Source: Hypericum androsaemum | Lineage: Eukaryota > Streptophyta > Magnoliopsida > Malpighiales > Hypericaceae | Direction of reading: 5' to 3' | DNA: 64,000 bases | NCBI GenBank assembly: GCA_963995505.1 | Contig: OZ023198.1 | Span: 7,340,558 to 7,404,557, forward strand | Shown: positions 1 through 12,052 of the stretch, in pieces | Position numbering within the stretch: the first letter of the stretch is position 1 | How the letters are laid out: each line of letters opens with the position of its first letter | Program-made: the position numbers and the translations under genes | The notes under the pieces: model-generated | Told to the model about the DNA's origin: nothing | Databases searched by the model: none | The model's input: the letters and a program-made list of their open reading frames with translations, nothing else

Positions 1-70
1 GAGAGAAAAGCCAAATATTTGAGTGCAAACACGAGTGAACTTGAGTGCACCATACATTGAGAGTATACAC

Positions 71-127
71 GTAAGGGAGTGAGCTTGTGATGCCATATTG
101 TTTTTTACTAACCAATTTTTCTTGCAG
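71..127 (+). other. Putative short intron in the A1 leader, just upstream of gag
   Basis: The sequence GTAAGG at 71 could be a 5' splice site. TACTAAC at 107-113, a T-rich stretch and TTGCAG ending at 127 make a near-ideal 3' splice site, five bases before the gag ATG at 133. The implied intron is 57 nt, at or below the usual plant minimum, so the true donor may lie further upstream. The same arrangement recurs in A3 (12638-12696), A2 and A6 (where the acceptor is TAG). Splicing is inferred from motifs only. Confidence 0.4.
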
Positions 128-132
128 CAAAC

Positions 133-3100
133 ATGTCGCATGAAGGTCAAACTATGGAAAACATAGACCTTAAGTTATTAGTGGATGCCTTGGCCGGGAA
201 GCTCGAGCGGATGGTGCAAGCTCAGATGGAGCCTTTGCAACTACGCGTGGATGCCGTGGAGAATTCTCGTGACAACCCCCATACGCGAGGCGAACTCCAA
301 AGGCGTAGGAGAGGAGTACCTATTGGAGAATCGAGCGGAGCTGATTCTGAATCTGAAGAAGGCGTAGGCTCTACAAGGAGTCTTAGGAGAGCAAGAACAA
401 ACCGTCAACCTAGGGAGGCAAGGCCAAAGAGAGACGACAACATAGGGAGTATCAAACTGAAGATACCTTCCTTTGCTGGTCGTTCTTACCCGGAGGCGTA
501 CTTGGAGTGGGAGAAGAAGATTGAGTTCGTGTTTGATTGCCACAATAGCTCCGAAGAAAAGAAGGTAAAACTTGCCATCACCGAATTCACTGATTATGCT
601 ATAACTTGGTGGGATCAACTTGTGACTAGCAGGAGGAGAAATAGAGAACACCCTATAGCTACTTGGGAAGACATGAAAGTGGTGATGAGGAAGAGATTTG
701 TTCCAAGTCATTACTATAGAGAGCTGTATAAGAAGTTACAAGGAATGAGGCAAGGAAGTTTGAGTGTGGAGGAGTATTTCAAACAGATGGAGATGGCCAT
801 GATAAGAGCTGATATAGATGAAGATAGAGAAGTTACAATGGCAAGGTTCTTGAATGGACTCAATCCTGAAATTCAAGACAAAGTTGAGTTGCAACACTAT
901 GTGGAGTTGGAGGACATGGTGCATATGGCAACGAAAATTGAGAAGCAACTCAAGAGAGGAGAGGGGAGAACAAAAGCTACATTGAATTCTACTTGGAAGC
1001 CAAACTACCAAAAGAAGTTTGACAAGCCACAAACAGCCAAAGTAGAGCATAAATCCGAGAGTTCTCAAGCTAATTCTCAAAGGAAAGTGGAAGTCACTCC
1101 AGCTAGGAACCGTGACATCAAGTGCTTTAAGTGTCAAGGAAGAGGGCACATCTCAAGTCAATGCCCTAACAAGCAAGCAATGGTGATTAAGGAGAGTGGA
1201 GAGATTGAAACTGAAGAAGAGGATTCGGAGCATGAAAGCATGCCTTCTTTGGAGGACGTATCCGAGGAAGAGTACCAAGCTGCTGAGAGGCTTACTCTTG
1301 TGTCTAGAAAATGATGTGGCTCAAAGAGAAAATATTTTTCACACAAGGTGCTATGTCAAAGACAAGATGTGTAGTGTCATCATAGATGGAGGAAGTTGTG
1401 CTAATGTTGCAAGCACTACTATGGTGGAGAAGTTAGGGTTACTCACGGGAAAACACCCTAAGCCTTACAAACTACAATGGCTGAATGATAGTGGAGAAGT
1501 ACGAGTGATGAAGCAAGTATTGGTAGCATTCCGCATTGGCAACTATGAGGATGAAGTGTTGTGTGATGTTGTACCAATGCAAGCTGGTCACCTATTGTTA
1601 GGAAGGCCGTGGCAGTTTGATAGGAAAGTGCATCATGATGGCTACACCAACAAGTATTCACTTATACTTAAGAAGAGAGTAATCACCTTGGCACCCTTGT
1701 CACCATCACAAGTTTGTGAAGATCAACGTCAGTTGCAAAAAGAAAGTGATGAGCAAAGAGAGCGTGACAAGAAGAAAAAGAATGAGAGGAGAGAAGAAGC
1801 CGAAAAAAAGATAAGAAAAACGGCCAATGGAGAGGAAAAGATTGAGAAAACAAAAGAAGCCAGAAAAACATAAATTAAAACGGCCAAAGAGAGAAAAACC
1901 GAGAGTTGGAAAAAGAGTTACTATGTGGGAACAAATGATATTAAGCAAGCATGCTTTGAAAAGAAGCCTATGATCTTACTTCGGTATAGAGAGGCGCTTT
2001 TAAACACTAACGAGCTTGAACCACATGTACCTAGTACGGTTGTGTCTCTTTTGCAGGATTACAAGGATGTCTTTCCCGACGAGCTACCACCTGGTTTGCC
2101 ACCTATTCGTGGGATTGAACATCAAATAGACTTTGTCCCGGGAGCTACCATACCTAACCATCCCGCATATAGAAGCAATCCTGAAGAGACAAAGGAGCTT
2201 GAGAAGCAAGTCAACGAGCTATTGGAGAAAGGGTACGTAAGAGAGAGCATGAGTCCATGTGCTGTTCCAGTCCTACTTGTGCCCAAGAAGGATAAAACAT
2301 GGAGAATGTGTGTTGATTGCCGAGCAGTCAACAACATAACGGTAAAATATCGTCACCCTATCCCTCGTTTAGATGACATGTTAGATGAGTTGCATGGTTC
2401 TTGCATGTTTTCTAAGATTGATTTCAAGAGTGGTTATCATCAAATTAGGATGAAAGAAGGAGATGAGTGGAAGACTGCTTTCAAAACTAAGTATGGGTTG
2501 TATGAGTGGATGGTCATGCCATTTGGTTTGTCCAACGCACCTAGCACGTTTATGCGACTCATGAATCATGTTCTACGTCCATTCATTGGTAAATTTGTAG
2601 TTGTTTACTTTGATGATATACTCATTTATAGCAAGAGCATGGAGGATCATCTAGACCATTTGAAATCTGTTTTAGATGCACTTAGAGAAGAACAATTGTT
2701 TGCTAACTTGAAGAAGTGCACCTTTTGTACGGATAAGCTTGTATTCTTGGGTTTTGTTGTTGGAGCTAACGGAATACAGGTTGATGAAGAAAAGATCCGA
2801 GCTATCCGTGAATGGCCAAGCCCTACAAGTGTTGCTAATGTTAGGAGCTTTCATGGACTAGCTAGTTTTTATAGGAGATTTGTGAAGGACTTTAGTAGCA
2901 TAGCCGCACCCATAACTGAAGTCATCAAGAAGAACGTGGGCTTTACTTGGGGAGAAGCTCAAGAGAAGGCTTTCCAACTACTGAAAGGGAAGTTGACTAA
3001 TGCACCCTTGTTAGCTTTACCTAATTTCTCTAAGACTTTTGAAATAGAGTGTGATGCTTCTGGTGTAGGAATTGGAGCTGTCCTTATGCAAGAAGGAAGA

Positions 3101-3385
3101 CCCATTGCATACTTTAGTGAGAAACTAAGTGGTGCAACCTTGAATTACCCGACCTATGACAAGGAGTTGTACGCACTAGTTCGAGCATTGGAGACATGGC
3201 AGCATTATTTGTGGCCAAAGGAGTTTGTGATTCACACTGATCATTAAGGAGATGTATGTTGATGATGTTGATTTTGGCGAGTTGTTTAGATCAACTGCAA
3301 GAAGTGCATTTGGTAAGTTCTTTCGTAATGAAGGTTACCTATTTCGTGAAAATAAACTTTGTGTGCCTAATTGTTCGATGCGAGA
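133..3385 (+). pseudogene. A1 gag-pol, 5' part (Gag, PR, RT, RNase H), broken
   Basis: Starts at the ATG of MSHEGQTMENIDL, the same start as in A2, A3 and A6. It carries the Gag domain, a CCHC knuckle ([14 protein letters not shown]), protease motif IIDGGS, RT motif YFDD near 2608-2620 and RNase H up to IHTDH. Compared with A3: (i) a 29-nt deletion near 1312 shifts the frame; (ii) a G-to-T change makes a TAA at 1871-1873; (iii) a 191-nt deletion at about 3244 removes the end of RNase H, with a CA repeat at the breakpoints. The segment ends in the integrase zinc-finger region where A2 has inserted; the rest resumes at 10155. Confidence 0.92.
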
Positions 3386-4193
3386 TGATATGAATCTTCG
3401 CGGAAAAGACTCACAACTCGGACCATTTGTTACTTTAGAATGGAACAGATCACAACTCACAAGAACTCACAAGAACTAAGGCATGAAATTGAACCTTAAC
3501 CCGCTGCAAGAGCTTCTGAACCTTGACCTAAGGTCGTATCACGCCACGAGCGGGGATGGATGATCCGCTTGATAAGTGAAAGATAAATTCTAGCCAAGAC
3601 GACTCACCAGCCTAAGCAAGAACAAACGAGTATCAAAACTCTCAATTAGCCAATGCTAAGCAATTTCCGAATTGTTGTGTGTACGTTTTATTGCTAGGAG
3701 TCCTCTTTATATAGGCTCCCAAAGTACCAAAATATTCCTAAACAAGCTAACTCCTTAAAAGGAATTCAAAGGCTGTCCAAAACTCTCTTTCCTATTCTAA
3801 GGAGATTCTGGCCGAACTTATGCAACTAAACAAGGAATAATATAAGCAAATAATATCTAATAGAATAGCTACTAGTTGCACATCCAAAACAATTAGATGC
3901 ATGGCCTAAATAGGCTGATTCTTCTTGATTCTCCATGTGCGCATGCATCTAGAAGCTTTCGTGCATGTCAAGCTTCCCATTCAGCCTCCAAAACGTGCAT
4001 GGGCCTCCCTTGGGTTTCTTGGACGTCCTTGGTCCTCCACGAACTTGCTTGAGCCCAAACTTCATGCATTAGTCCATTGAAATCAGATTGCAACTTCCTA
4101 GCTCTTGCTCTTGTCATTGGCCCAATTGGAACTTGAACTTGCTTCGAGTCTACAAGCTTGATAGTTGGTGCATCCGTAGGCTTGCTCACATCA
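3386..4193 (-). repeat. A2 3' LTR
   Basis: 808 bp. Read on the minus strand it begins TGATGTGAGCAAGCC at 4193 and ends GATTCATATCA at 3386. It contains a TATA-like TATATAAAGAGG (near 3706-3718) for the R-U5 start, and it also encodes the last ~75 residues of Pol, down to 3968. The polypurine tract (AGGAGGGGAC on the minus strand, 4194-4203) abuts it. Confidence 0.95.
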
Positions 4194-7100
4194 GTCCCCT
4201 CCTCTTGAAAAGGATTTGTCCTCAAATCATCACCTACATCAAACGGACTCAAGTCAGCCACATTAAACGAAGCACTTACACTATACTCACCCGGAAGGTC
4301 TAGCTTGTAGGCATTATCATTAATGCGTTCTAGCACTTGGAATGGACCATCTCCCCGTGGTAGCAACTTTGAACGTCTTTGGACAGGAAAACGCTCCTTC
4401 CTCATATGTAGCCAAACCCAATCGCCCGGCTCAAAGACAACCTTGTGCCTTCCTTTGTTTGCTTGCCTTGCATAGTGCTCCGTGCGCTTCTCGATGTTCA
4501 TTCTAGCTTTCTCATGTAACTGCTTGACAAATTCAGCTTTCTTCTTTCCATCTAAGTTAACATGCTCACTCGAAGGTAGAGGTGATAAATCCAATGGAGT
4601 CAAAGGATTAAATCCATAAACAAGCTCAAATGGTGAGAATTGAGTAGCAGAATGGACAGAACGATTATAAGCAAACTCAACATGAGGCAAACATTCTTCC
4701 CAAGTCTTAATGTTATGCTTAATGAGTGCTCTCAAAAGTGTAGACAAAGTCCTATTTACTACTTCAGTTTGACCATCAGTTTGAGGATGACAAGTAGTAG
4801 AAAACAACAACTTAGTACCTAACTTGCACCACAAGGTCTTCCAAAAGTAACTTAGGAACTTAGCATCTCTATCAGAGATAATTGTCCTAGGCATGCCATG
4901 CAACCTAACAACCTCTCTAAAGAACAAATCAGCAATGTTTGAAGCATCATAAGTTTTATGACATGGAATGAAATGTGCCATCTTAGAAAACCTATCCACT
5001 ACCACAAAAATTGAATCTCTTCCACGCTTAGTCCTAGGTAGTCGTAACACAAAATCCATAGAGATATCAATCCAAGGCTCACTAGGTATAGCTAGTGGGG
5101 TGTACAAACCATGGGGTTTTACCTTTGACTTGGCTTGCTTGCAAGTGATGCAACGACCACAAACTCTCTCAACGTCTCTCTTCATGTGTGGCCAAAAGAA
5201 ATGATCTTGTAGCATTGCCAAGGTCTTTGCAATTCCAAAATGCCCCATTAAGCCACCTCCATGTGCCTCCTGAATTAGTAATTCTCGCATCGAACAATTA
5301 GGCACACAAAGTTTGTTTTCACGAAATAGGTAACCTTCATTACGAAAGAATTTACCAAATGCATTTCTTTCAGTTGATCTAAACAACTCGCCAAAATCAA
5401 CATCATCAACATACATCTCCTTAATGTGTTCAAAGCCAAGTAGTTTAGCATCAAGAGTTGAGATCAAGGCGTACCTTCGTGATAGTGCATCAGCCACTAC
5501 ATTTTCCTTACCTTGCTTGTAACGAATGACATAAGGAAATGTCTCAATGAATTCCACCCATCGTGCATGCCTCTTGTTCAGCTTGTGTTGCCCCTTTAAG
5601 TGCTTGAGTGACTCATGATCAGTGTGAATCACGAACTCCTTGGGCCACAAATAATGCTGCCATGTCTCCAATGCTCGAACTAGTGCGTACAACTCCTTGT
5701 CATAGGTCGGGTAATTCAAGGTTGCACCACTTAGTTTCTCACTAAAGTATGCAATAGGTCTTCCTTCTTGCATAAGGACAGCTCCAATTCCTACACCAGA
5801 AGCATCACACTCTATTTCAAAAGTCTTAGAGAAATTAGGTAAAGCTAACAAGGGTGCATTAGTCAACTTCCCTTTCCGTAGTTGGAAAGCCTTCTCTTGA
5901 GCTTCTCCCCAAGTAAAGCCCACGTTCTTCTTGATGACTTCAGTTATGGGTGCGGCTATGCTACTAAAGTCCTTCACAAATCTCCTATAAAAACTAGCTA
6001 GTCCATGAAAGCTCCTAACATTAGCAACACTTGTAGGGCTTGGCCATTCACGGATAGCTCGGATCTTTTCTTCATCAACCTGTATTCCGTTAGCTCCAAC
6101 AACAAAACCCAAGAATACAAGCTTATCCGTACAAAAGGTGCACTTCTTCAAGTTAGCAAACAATTGTTCTTCTCTAAGTGCATCTAAAACAGATTTCAAA
6201 TGGTCTAGATGATCCTCCATGCTCTTGCTATAAATGAGTATATCATCAAAGTAAACAACTACAAATTTACCAATGAATGGACGTAGAACATGATTCATGA
6301 GTCGCATAAACGTGCTAGGTGCGTTGGACAAACCAAATGGCATGACCATCCACTCATACAACCCATACTTAGTTTTGAAAGCAGTCTTCCACTCATCTCC
6401 TTCTTTCATCCTAATTTGATGATAACCACTTTTGAAATCAATCTTAGAAAACATGCAAGAACCATGCAACTCATCTAACATGTCATCTAAACGAGGGATA
6501 GGGTGACGATATTTTACCGTTATGTTGTTGACTGCTCGGCAATCAACACACATTCTCCATGTTTTATCCTTCTTGGGCACAAGTAGGACTGGAACAGCAC
6601 ATGGACTCATGCTCTCTCTTACGTACCCTTTCTCCAATAGCTCGTTGACTTGCTTCTCAAGCTCCTTTGTCTCTTCAGGATTGCTTCTATATGCGGGATG
6701 GTTAGGTATGGTAGCTCCCGGGACAAAGTCTATTTGATGTTCAATCCCACGAATAGGTGGCAAACCAGGTGGTAGCTCGTCGGGAAAGACATCCTTGTAA
6801 TCCTGCAAAAGAGACACAACCGTACTAGGTACATGTGGTTCAAGCTCGTTAGTGTTTAAAAGCGCCTCTCTATACCGAAGTAAGATCATAGGCTTCTTTT
6901 CAAAGCATGCTTGCTTAATATCATTTGTTCCCACATAGTAACTCTTTTTCCAACTCTCGGTTTTTCTCTCTTTGGCCGTTTTAATTTCTGTTTTTCCGGC
7001 TTCTTTTATTTTCTCAATCTTTTCCTCTCCATTGGCCGTTTTTCTTATCTTTTTTTTGGCTTCTTCTCTCCTCTCATTCTTTTTCTTCTTGTCACGCTCT

Positions 7101-8732
7101 CTTTGCTCATCACTTTCTTTTTGCAACTGACGTTGATCTTCACAAACTTGTGATGGTGACAAGGGTGCCAAGGTGATTACTCTCTTCTTAAGTATAAGTG
7201 AATACTTGTTGGTGTAGCCATCATGATGCACTTTCCTATCAAACTGCCACGGCCTTCCTAACAATAGGTGACCAGCTTGCATTGGTACAACATCACACAA
7301 CACTTCATCCTCATAGTTGCCAATGCGGAATGCTACCAATACTTGCTTCATCACTCGTACTTCTCCACTATCATTCAGCCATTGTAGTTTGTAAGGCTTA
7401 GGGTGTTTTCCCGTGAGTAACCCTAACTTCTCCACCCTAGTAGTGCTTGCAACATTAGCACAACTTCCTCCATCTATGATGACACTACACACCTTGTCTT
7501 TGACATAGCACCTTGTGTGAAAAATATTTTCTCTTTGAGCCACATCATTTTCTTCTTTTACTTGCACATTCAATGCTCTTCTAGACACAAGAGTAAGCCT
7601 CTCAGCAGCTTGGTACTCTTCCTCGGATACGTCCTCCAAAGAAGGCATGCTTTCATGCTCCGAATCCTCTTCTTCAGTTTCAATCTCTCCACTCTCCTTA
7701 ATCACCATTGCTTGCTTGTTAGGGCATTGACTTGAGATGTGCCCTCTTCCTTGACACTTAAAGCACTTGATGTCACGGTTCCTAGCTGGAGTGACTTCCA
7801 CTTTCCTTTGAGAATTAGCTTGAGAACTCTCGGATTTATGCTCTACTTTGGCTGCTTGTGGCTTGTCAAACTTCTTTTGGTAGTTTGGCTTCCAAGTAGA
7901 ATTCGATGTAGCTTTTGTTCTCCCCTCTCCTCTCTTGAGTTGCTTCTCAATTTTCGTTGCCATATGCACCATGTCCTCCAACTCCACATAGTGTTGCAAC
8001 TCAACTTTGTCTTGAATTTCAGGATTGAGTCCATTCAAGAACCTTGCCATTGTAACTTCTCTATCTTCATCTATATCAGCTCTTATCATGGCCATCTCCA
8101 TCTGTTTGAAATACTCCTCCACACTCAAACTTCCTTGCCTCATTCCTTGTAACTTCTTATACAGCTCTCTATAGTAATGACTTGGAACAAATCTCTTCCT
8201 CATCACCACTTTCATGTCTTCCCAAGTAGCTATAGGGCGTTCTCTATTTCTCCTCCTGCTAGTCACAAGTTGATCCCACCAAGTTATAGCATAATCAGTG
8301 AATTCGGTGATGGCAAGTTTTACCTTCTTTTCTTCGGAGCTATTGTGGCAATAAAACACGAACTCAATCTTCTTTTCCCACTCTAAGTACGCCTCCGGGT
8401 CAGAACGACCAGCAAAGGAAGGTATCTTCGTCTCTCTTTGGCCTTGCCTCCCTAGGTGGACGGTTTGTTCTTGCTCTCCTAAGACTCCTTGTAGAGCCTA
8501 CGCCTTCTTCAGATTCAGAATCAGCTCCGCTCGACTCTCCAATAGGTACTCCTCTCCTACGCCTTTGGAGTTTGCCTCGCGTTTGGGGGTTGTCACGAGA
8601 ATTCTCCACGGCATCCACGCGTAGTTGCAAAGGCTCCATCTGAGCTTGCACCATCCGCTCGAGCTTCCCGGCCAAGGCATCCACTAATAACTTAAGGTCT
8701 ATGTTTTCCATAGTTTGACCTTCATGCGACAT
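3968..8732 (-). pseudogene. A2 gag-pol with a single gag frameshift
   Basis: The Gag start MSHEGQTMENIDL is at 8732. A 23-nt deletion near 8430, relative to A6, shifts the frame after residue ~101 and ends that frame at 8400. Downstream the main frame is open without a stop to 3968: Gag body, CCHC, PR (IIDGGS), RT (YFDD), RNase H (CDASG, TDHES), integrase HHCC and DD35E, and the tail [11 protein letters not shown]. The final residues read LEAEWEA and lie within the 3' LTR. Only this one lesion separates the copy from an open Gag-Pol; translation as it stands would give a 110-residue Gag stub. Confidence 0.93.
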
Positions 8733-9346
8733 GTTTGCTGCAAGAAAAATTGGTTAGTAAAAAATATGGCCTCACAAGCTCACTCCCTTACGTGTATACT
8801 CTCAATGTATGGTGCACTCAAGTTCACTCGTGTTTGCACTCAAATATTTGGCTTTTCTCTCTAAGGTACTCGCACACTCTTGCCTTTTTCCTCTCGTGAT
8901 ACTTGTATGTTCTTACTAAGGCTAGAACGGCCTTGCTTGAGCTTCACGCTTTAACAAACAGAATGTTAAAGTTCCTCTTTGGTCTTTCTTTTAGTCTTGC
9001 TCGTCCCCTTTCTTGATCAGCTGTTGCGCCTCCTTAGTTTGCTAGCTTCCCTCGGATTTGCTTCCTCTTTAGCTTGAGACTTCCAATTTAGCTTGCTTCC
9101 TCTTTAGCTTGCGGCTTCCTTTTTTCTTTTTCTTTTCTTTCCTTTTTTTTTTCTTTTCTTTTTTTTTTCTTTTCTTTTCTTTCTTTTCTTGCTTCACTCG
9201 TTTGTTTTCCTCTCTTTTCTCTCAAACAGCGAGGAGAGAAAACGAACCAACAAGAACAAAAAAATAACAAGCAACAAAACGAACCAACAAGAACAAAAAT
9301 AACAAGGATAATGAACTAAAGTAACAAGCTAAGCTCTGATACCAAC
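8733..9346 (-). other. A2 5' leader with primer-binding site and purine-rich tract
   Basis: Lies between the 5' LTR and gag. The primer-binding site is at 9333-9344 (minus strand TGGTATCAGAGC), two bases inside the LTR end. About 9115-9200 is an almost pure (GAAAA)n-type purine tract on the coding strand. The end near gag holds the TACTAAC/TTGCAG acceptor-like motif. Short reading frames here are low-complexity Lys/Glu and are not called as genes. Confidence 0.85.
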
Positions 9347-10154
9347 TGATATGAATCTTCGCGGAAAAGACTCACAACTCGGACCGTTTGTTACTTTAGA
9401 ATGGAACAGATCACAACTCACAAGAACTCACAAGAACTAAGGCACGAAATTGAACCTTAACCCGCTGCAAGAGCTTCTGAACCTTGACCTAAGGTCGTAT
9501 CATGCCACGAGCGGGGATGGATGATCCGCTTGATAAGTGAAAGATAAATTCTAGCCAAGACGACTCACCAGCCTAAGCAAGAACAAACGAGTATCAAAAC
9601 TCTCAATTAGCCAATGCTAAGCAATTTCCGAATTGTTGTGTGTACGTTTTATTGCTAGGAGTCCTCTTTATATAGGCTCCCAAAGTACCCAAATATTCCT
9701 AAACAAGCTAACTCCTTAAAAGGAATTCAAAGGCTGGCCAAAACTCTCTTTCCTATTCTAAGGAGATTCTGGCCGAACTTATGCAACTAAACAAGGAATA
9801 ATATAAGCAAATAATATCTAATAGAATAGCTACTAGTTGCACGTCCAAAACAATTAGATGCATGGCCTAAATAGGCTGATTCTTCTTGATTCTCCATGTG
9901 CGCATGCATCTAGAAGCTTTCGTGCATGTCAAGCTTCCCATTCAGCCTCCAAAACGTGCATGGGCCTCCCTTGGGTTTCTTGGACGTCCTTGGTCCTCCA
10001 CGAACTTGCTTGAGCCCAAACTTCATGCATTAGTCCATTGAAATCAGATTGCAACTTCCTAGCTCTTGCTCTTGTCATTGGCCCAATTGGAACTTGAACT
10101 TGCTTCGAGTCTACAAGCTTGATAGTTGGTGCATCCGTAGGCTTGCTCACATCA
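9347..10154 (-). repeat. A2 5' LTR
   Basis: 808 bp, the same length as its partner at 3386-4193, with TG...CA ends on the minus strand. It adjoins the TSD CGAGA at 10155-10159. It contains the same TATA-like box and the LTR copy of the Pol tail. Confidence 0.95.
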
Positions 10155-11474
10155 CGAGAATTACTAATTCAGGAGGCACATGGAGGTGGCTTAATGGGGC
10201 ATTTTGGAATTGCAAAGACCTTGGCAATGCTACAAGATCATTTCTTTTGGCCACACATGAAGAGAGACGTTGAGAGATTTTGTGGTCGTTGCATCACTTG
10301 CAAGCAAGCCAAGTCAAAGGTAAAACCCCATGGTTTGTACACCCCACTACCTATACCTAGTGAGCCCTGGATTGATATCTCTATGGATTTTGTGTTAGGC
10401 CTACCTAGGACTAAGCGTGGAAGAGAGTCAATTTTTGTGGTAGTGGATAGGTTTTCTAAGATGGCACATTTCATTCCATGTCATAAAACTGATGATGCTT
10501 CAAACATTGCTGATTTGTTCTTTAGAGAGGTTGTTAGGTTACATGGCATGCCTAGGACAATTATCTCTGATAGAGATGCTAAATTCCTAAGTTACTTTTG
10601 GAAGACCTTGTGGTGCAAGTTAAGTACTAAGTTGTTGTTTTCTATTACTTGTCATCCTCAAACTGATGGTCAAACTGAAGTAGTAAATAGGACTTTGTCT
10701 ACACTTTTGAGAGCACTCATTAAGCATAACATTAAGACTTGGGAAGATTGTTTGCCTCATGTTGAGTTTGCTTATAATCGTTCTGTCCATTCAGCTACTC
10801 AATTCTCACCATTTGAGCTTGTTTATGGAATTAATCCTTTGACTCCATTGGATTTATCACCTCTACCTTCGAGTGAGCATGTTAACTTAGATGGCAAGAA
10901 GAAAGCTGAATTTGTCAAGCAGTTACATGAGAAAGCTAGAATGAACATCGAGAAGCGCACGGAGCACTATGCAAGGCAAGCAAACAAAGGAAGGCACAAG
11001 GTTGTCTTTGAGCCGGGCGATTGGGTTTGGCTACATATGAGGAAGGAGCGTTTTCCTGTCCAAAGACGTTCAAAGTTGCTACCACGGGGAGATGGTCCAT
11101 TCCAAGTGCTAGAACGCATTAATGATAATGCCTACAAGCTAGACCTTCCGGGTGAGTATAGTGTAAGTGCTTCGTTTAATGTGGCTGACTTGAGTCCGTT
11201 TGATGTAGGTGATGATTTGAGGACAAATCCTTTTCAAGAGGAGGGGAATGATGTGAGCAAGCCTAAGGACGCACCTACTATCAAGCTTGTAGACTCGAAG
11301 CAAGTTCAAGTTCCGATTGGGCCAATGACAAGAGCACGAGCTATGAAGTTGCAATCTGACTTCAATGGATTAATGGAAGAAGTTTGGGCTCAATCAAGTG
11401 CGTGGAGGACCAAGGACGTCCAAGAAGCCCAAGGGAGGCCCATGCACGTTTTGGAAGCTGAATGGGAGGCTTGA
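10155..11474 (+). pseudogene. A1 gag-pol, 3' part (integrase and CRM-like tail)
   Basis: Continues A1 after the A2 insertion, opening with the repeated target bases CGAGA. The frame is open from the integrase zinc-binding domain ([19 protein letters not shown]) through the DDE core (MDF, SDRD, TDGQTE) and the GPY/F-type region to [11 protein letters not shown]. It stops TGA at 11472-11474 inside the LTR. The AUG-initiated frame starting within the A2 LTR at 10119 is an artefact of the junction. No chromodomain is seen after the GPY/F region. Confidence 0.92.
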
Positions 11475-12052
11475 CATGCACGTATGCTTCTAGATGCATG
11501 CGCACATGGGGATTCAAGAAGAATCAGCCTATTTAGTCCGTGCATCTATTTGTTTTGGACGTGCACCTAGTAGTTATTCTATTAGATATTATTTGCTTAT
11601 ATTATTCCTTATTTAGTTGAATAAGTTCAGCCAGAATCTCTTTAGAATAGGAAAGAATTTTGGCCAGCCTTAAACTCCTTATTTGGAGTTAGTTTCGTTT
11701 AGGAAAGTTGTAAGACATGAGGAGCCTATATAAAGAGGCGTCCCCCTTCAATAAAGAACACAACAATTCGGAAATTACTTAGCATTGGCTAATTGAGAGT
11801 TTTGATACTCGTTTGTTCTTGCTTAGGCTGGTGAGTCGTCTTGGCTAGAATTTATCTTTCACTTATCAAGCGGATCATCCATCCCCGCTCGTGGCGTGAT
11901 ACGACCTTAGGTCAAGGTTCAGAAGCTCTTGCAGCGGGTTAAGGTTCAATTTCGTGCCTTAGTTCTTGTGAGTTCTTGTGAGTTGTGGTCTGTTCCATTC
12001 TAAAGTAACAAACGGTCCGAGTTGTGAGTCTTTTCCGCGAAGATTCATATCA
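11249..12052 (+). repeat. LTR shared by A1 (as 3' LTR) and A3 (as 5' LTR)
   Basis: 804 bp, TGATGTGA...TCATATCA. It is preceded by a polypurine tract and Pol (A1) and followed directly by a primer-binding site (12055-12066) and leader (A3). No TSD or host sequence lies on either side, so one LTR serves two internal regions. TATATAAAG at 11727-11735 and ACAACAATTC from 11760 mark the likely promoter and the start of R. Confidence 0.95.

Larger units (their letters stand above)
3386..10154 (-). mobile_element. A2: full-length A-family retrotransposon nested in A1
   Basis: A 6769 bp element in opposite orientation to its host. It has two 808 bp LTRs, TG...CA ends, a tRNA-Met primer-binding site, a polypurine tract and flanking 5 bp TSDs CGAGA (3381-3385, 10155-10159). 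The LTRs differ at about six positions by hand count, so the insertion is young. A family member has therefore inserted into its own family's integrase gene. Confidence 0.96.
1..12052 (+). mobile_element. A1: Ty3/gypsy element, first unit of a tandem A array
   Basis: The window opens inside the 5' leader of this element, so its 5' LTR lies to the left. It runs through gag-pol, is interrupted by A2 at 3386-10154, and ends in the LTR 11249-12052, which it shares with A3. Removing A2 and one copy of CGAGA (3381-3385 and 10155-10159) restores continuity of sequence and frame in the integrase region. The coding region has three further lesions and is dead. Family: Ty3/gypsy by domain order PR-RT-RH-IN; probably CRM chromovirus lineage by the integrase C-terminus and the Pol tail lying in the LTR (recalled family feature, not searched). 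Confidence 0.93.

Noticed and set aside
10119..10154. Start of the long integrase ORF within the A2 LTR
   Set aside because: The upstream residues come from LTR sequence across the insertion junction; A1 coding begins again only at 10155.
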